DNA of 6,803 nt from Candidatus Heimdallarchaeota archaeon LC_3 (lineage in GTDB: Archaea; Asgardarchaeota; Heimdallarchaeia; Hodarchaeales; LC-3), in NCBI GenBank assembly GCA_001940645.1, contig MDVS01000064.1, positions 1 through 6,803 on the forward strand. Direction: 5' to 3'. Positions 6,144 through 6,803 of this stretch are shown in pieces. A program made the translations under genes and the position numbers. Each line of letters begins with the position of its first letter. Within the stretch, counting starts at the first letter, position 1. Below the pieces are notes generated by a model that saw only the letters and a list, made by a program, of their open reading frames with translations, was not told the DNA's origin and did not search any database.

Positions 6144-6255
6144 ATGAGTTACCCAATGTTGATGGTTGTTTCTTAAAAAATGACTCTAAAAATTAAAGTT
6201 TTCGAAGTTTAACAGGGTTATAAAGGGAGAAGTATTTATTAAAATCGTTTTTAAA

Positions 6256-6803
6256 ATGGCTAGAAATAGAATTAATGATTTGAAAGTTGCTCAAGATTTA
6301 TTAAAAAAATTGGATTTTCTTGGTTCAGCTAAATTAGTATCCAAGATGATAGAAGAGGTTGAAAAAAGAAGACCTATTGATTGGCAATTAGTTGTGGAAA
6401 CTTTTGAATTACTAGAAAATGAATGTAGTAATAGAGATGATTTTTTTAAGACTACTTTTGTTATATTGGAAAAAACGATCTTAGAGACAGTAAAAAATTC
6501 ACAAACTGAGTTAAAAAAGCACGCATTAGATTCTCGACCATTAGAACACTTTCTTAGTAATTTAGATAGCAGTTTAGGTGTTATTTATGAAAAAATTCAA
6601 CTAACATTAGATGATAAAGTTAACTCAGTCTTGCTAACAATGTTTGGAATTATAGTTCGATGGCAAGTGATTGAAGATATTGTTATAGATTTTGTAGGGC
6701 ATTATTGTAGAGGTCTTAATGATGAATCGAAGTCGGGAATTATTGAAACTTTATTATCTATTAATTTTTCAATGAATTCTGATATTTTAAGATCAGATAC
6801 AAG
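6256..6803 (+). CDS. HEPN ribonuclease, N-terminal 182 codons (runs off the window end)
   Basis: ATG 6256 opens a frame that stays open to the last base. The product starts MARNRINDLKVAQDLLKKLD and is almost entirely helical (about 1-80 unique; 84-182 duplicated at 5478-5776). Joined to the minus-strand copy at their shared sequence, it gives a continuous 252-aa protein whose Arg186-x4-His191 (RHAIAH) is the HEPN catalytic motif. Here the sequence ends at Thr182, four residues before that Arg. HEPN proteins of this size, with an N-terminal helical extension, often serve as RNA-cleaving effectors in defence or toxin loci. No ribosome site sits close to the ATG; AAAGGGAGAAG at 6222-6232 is 23 bases away and would better fit a rare ATT start at 6238 in the same frame. 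What follows 6803 decides whether the gene is whole. Confidence 0.7.
   Translation, partial: MARNRINDLKVAQDLLKKLDFLGSAKLVSKMIEEVEKRRPIDWQLVVETFELLENECSNRDDFFKTTFVILEKTILETVKNSQTELKKHALDSRPLEHFLSNLDSSLGVIYEKIQLTLDDKVNSVLLTMFGIIVRWQVIEDIVIDFVGHYCRGLNDESKSGIIETLLSINFSMNSDILRSDT
6505..6803 (+). repeat. Right arm of the 299-bp inverted repeat
   Basis: This arm is the exact reverse complement of 5478-5776, and 6620-6803 is also a direct copy of 5767-5950. It contains the native 10-bp inverted repeat ACTGAGTTAA (6505-6514) and TTAACTCAGT (6620-6629). The window ends six bases before the point at which the other two copies diverge from each other. Confidence 0.95.

Noticed and set aside
5472..6803. 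CRISPR array or terminal inverted repeats of a transposon
   Set aside because: The repeats are long pieces of one coding gene, not short spaced repeats, and no transposase lies between them. The arms stop inside codons at native micro-repeats and not at element-like ends.

Overview
The window is AT-rich DNA (roughly one third G+C by eye), with ATA and AGA as frequent codons and several genes that can only start at TTG. The partial Shine-Dalgarno-like purine stretches and the TATA-like boxes fit a low-GC archaeon, possibly of the Asgard/Lokiarchaeia kind. Nothing here proves the lineage, and a low-GC bacterium is not excluded. The left edge lies inside an insertion-sequence transposase and the right edge lies inside a long repeat, as expected of a short-read contig that stops at repeats at both ends.

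Layout. 1-404: C-terminal end of a DDE transposase. 431-556: possible 41-aa ORF. 559-1179: two-helix membrane protein of unknown function. 1395-2282: a cluster of small genes. It holds a 133-aa protein with a C-terminal CxxC/CxxH zinc knuckle, a 74-aa basic protein, and a diverged, frameshifted tandem copy of the latter made by a duplication of about 245 bp. 2475-4073: a 532-aa protein whose C-terminus has a PD-(D/E)XK nuclease core. 4250-5221: a protein with a degenerate phospholipase-D-like H-x-R ... G-x-S-x-N motif. 5267-6803: a rearranged HEPN ribonuclease gene, with an unrecognised minus-strand ORF (5940-6143) in its middle.

The most notable feature is the right-hand 1.5 kb. One HEPN-type gene is present in pieces. 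Its N-terminal 182 codons run on the plus strand off the window end (6256-6803). Its C-terminal 169 codons, with the catalytic RHAIAH motif, lie on the minus strand (5776-5267). A third partial copy (5767-5956) sits between them. The two long copies form a perfect 299-bp inverted repeat, so inverting the DNA between them would rebuild a 252-aa HEPN protein. Both internal junctions fall on short inverted repeats that already exist inside the gene (10 bp and 7 bp), which is the signature of fold-back template switching. This could be a real inverted duplication or invertible locus, or a chimera from amplification or assembly. The sequence alone cannot decide.

Together, a PD-(D/E)XK protein, a PLD-like protein and a HEPN protein, with small accessory genes and a transposase nearby, look like a defence or mobile island. 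The PLD-like and HEPN genes are convergent, 45 bp apart. That the three nuclease-fold proteins act together is inference.
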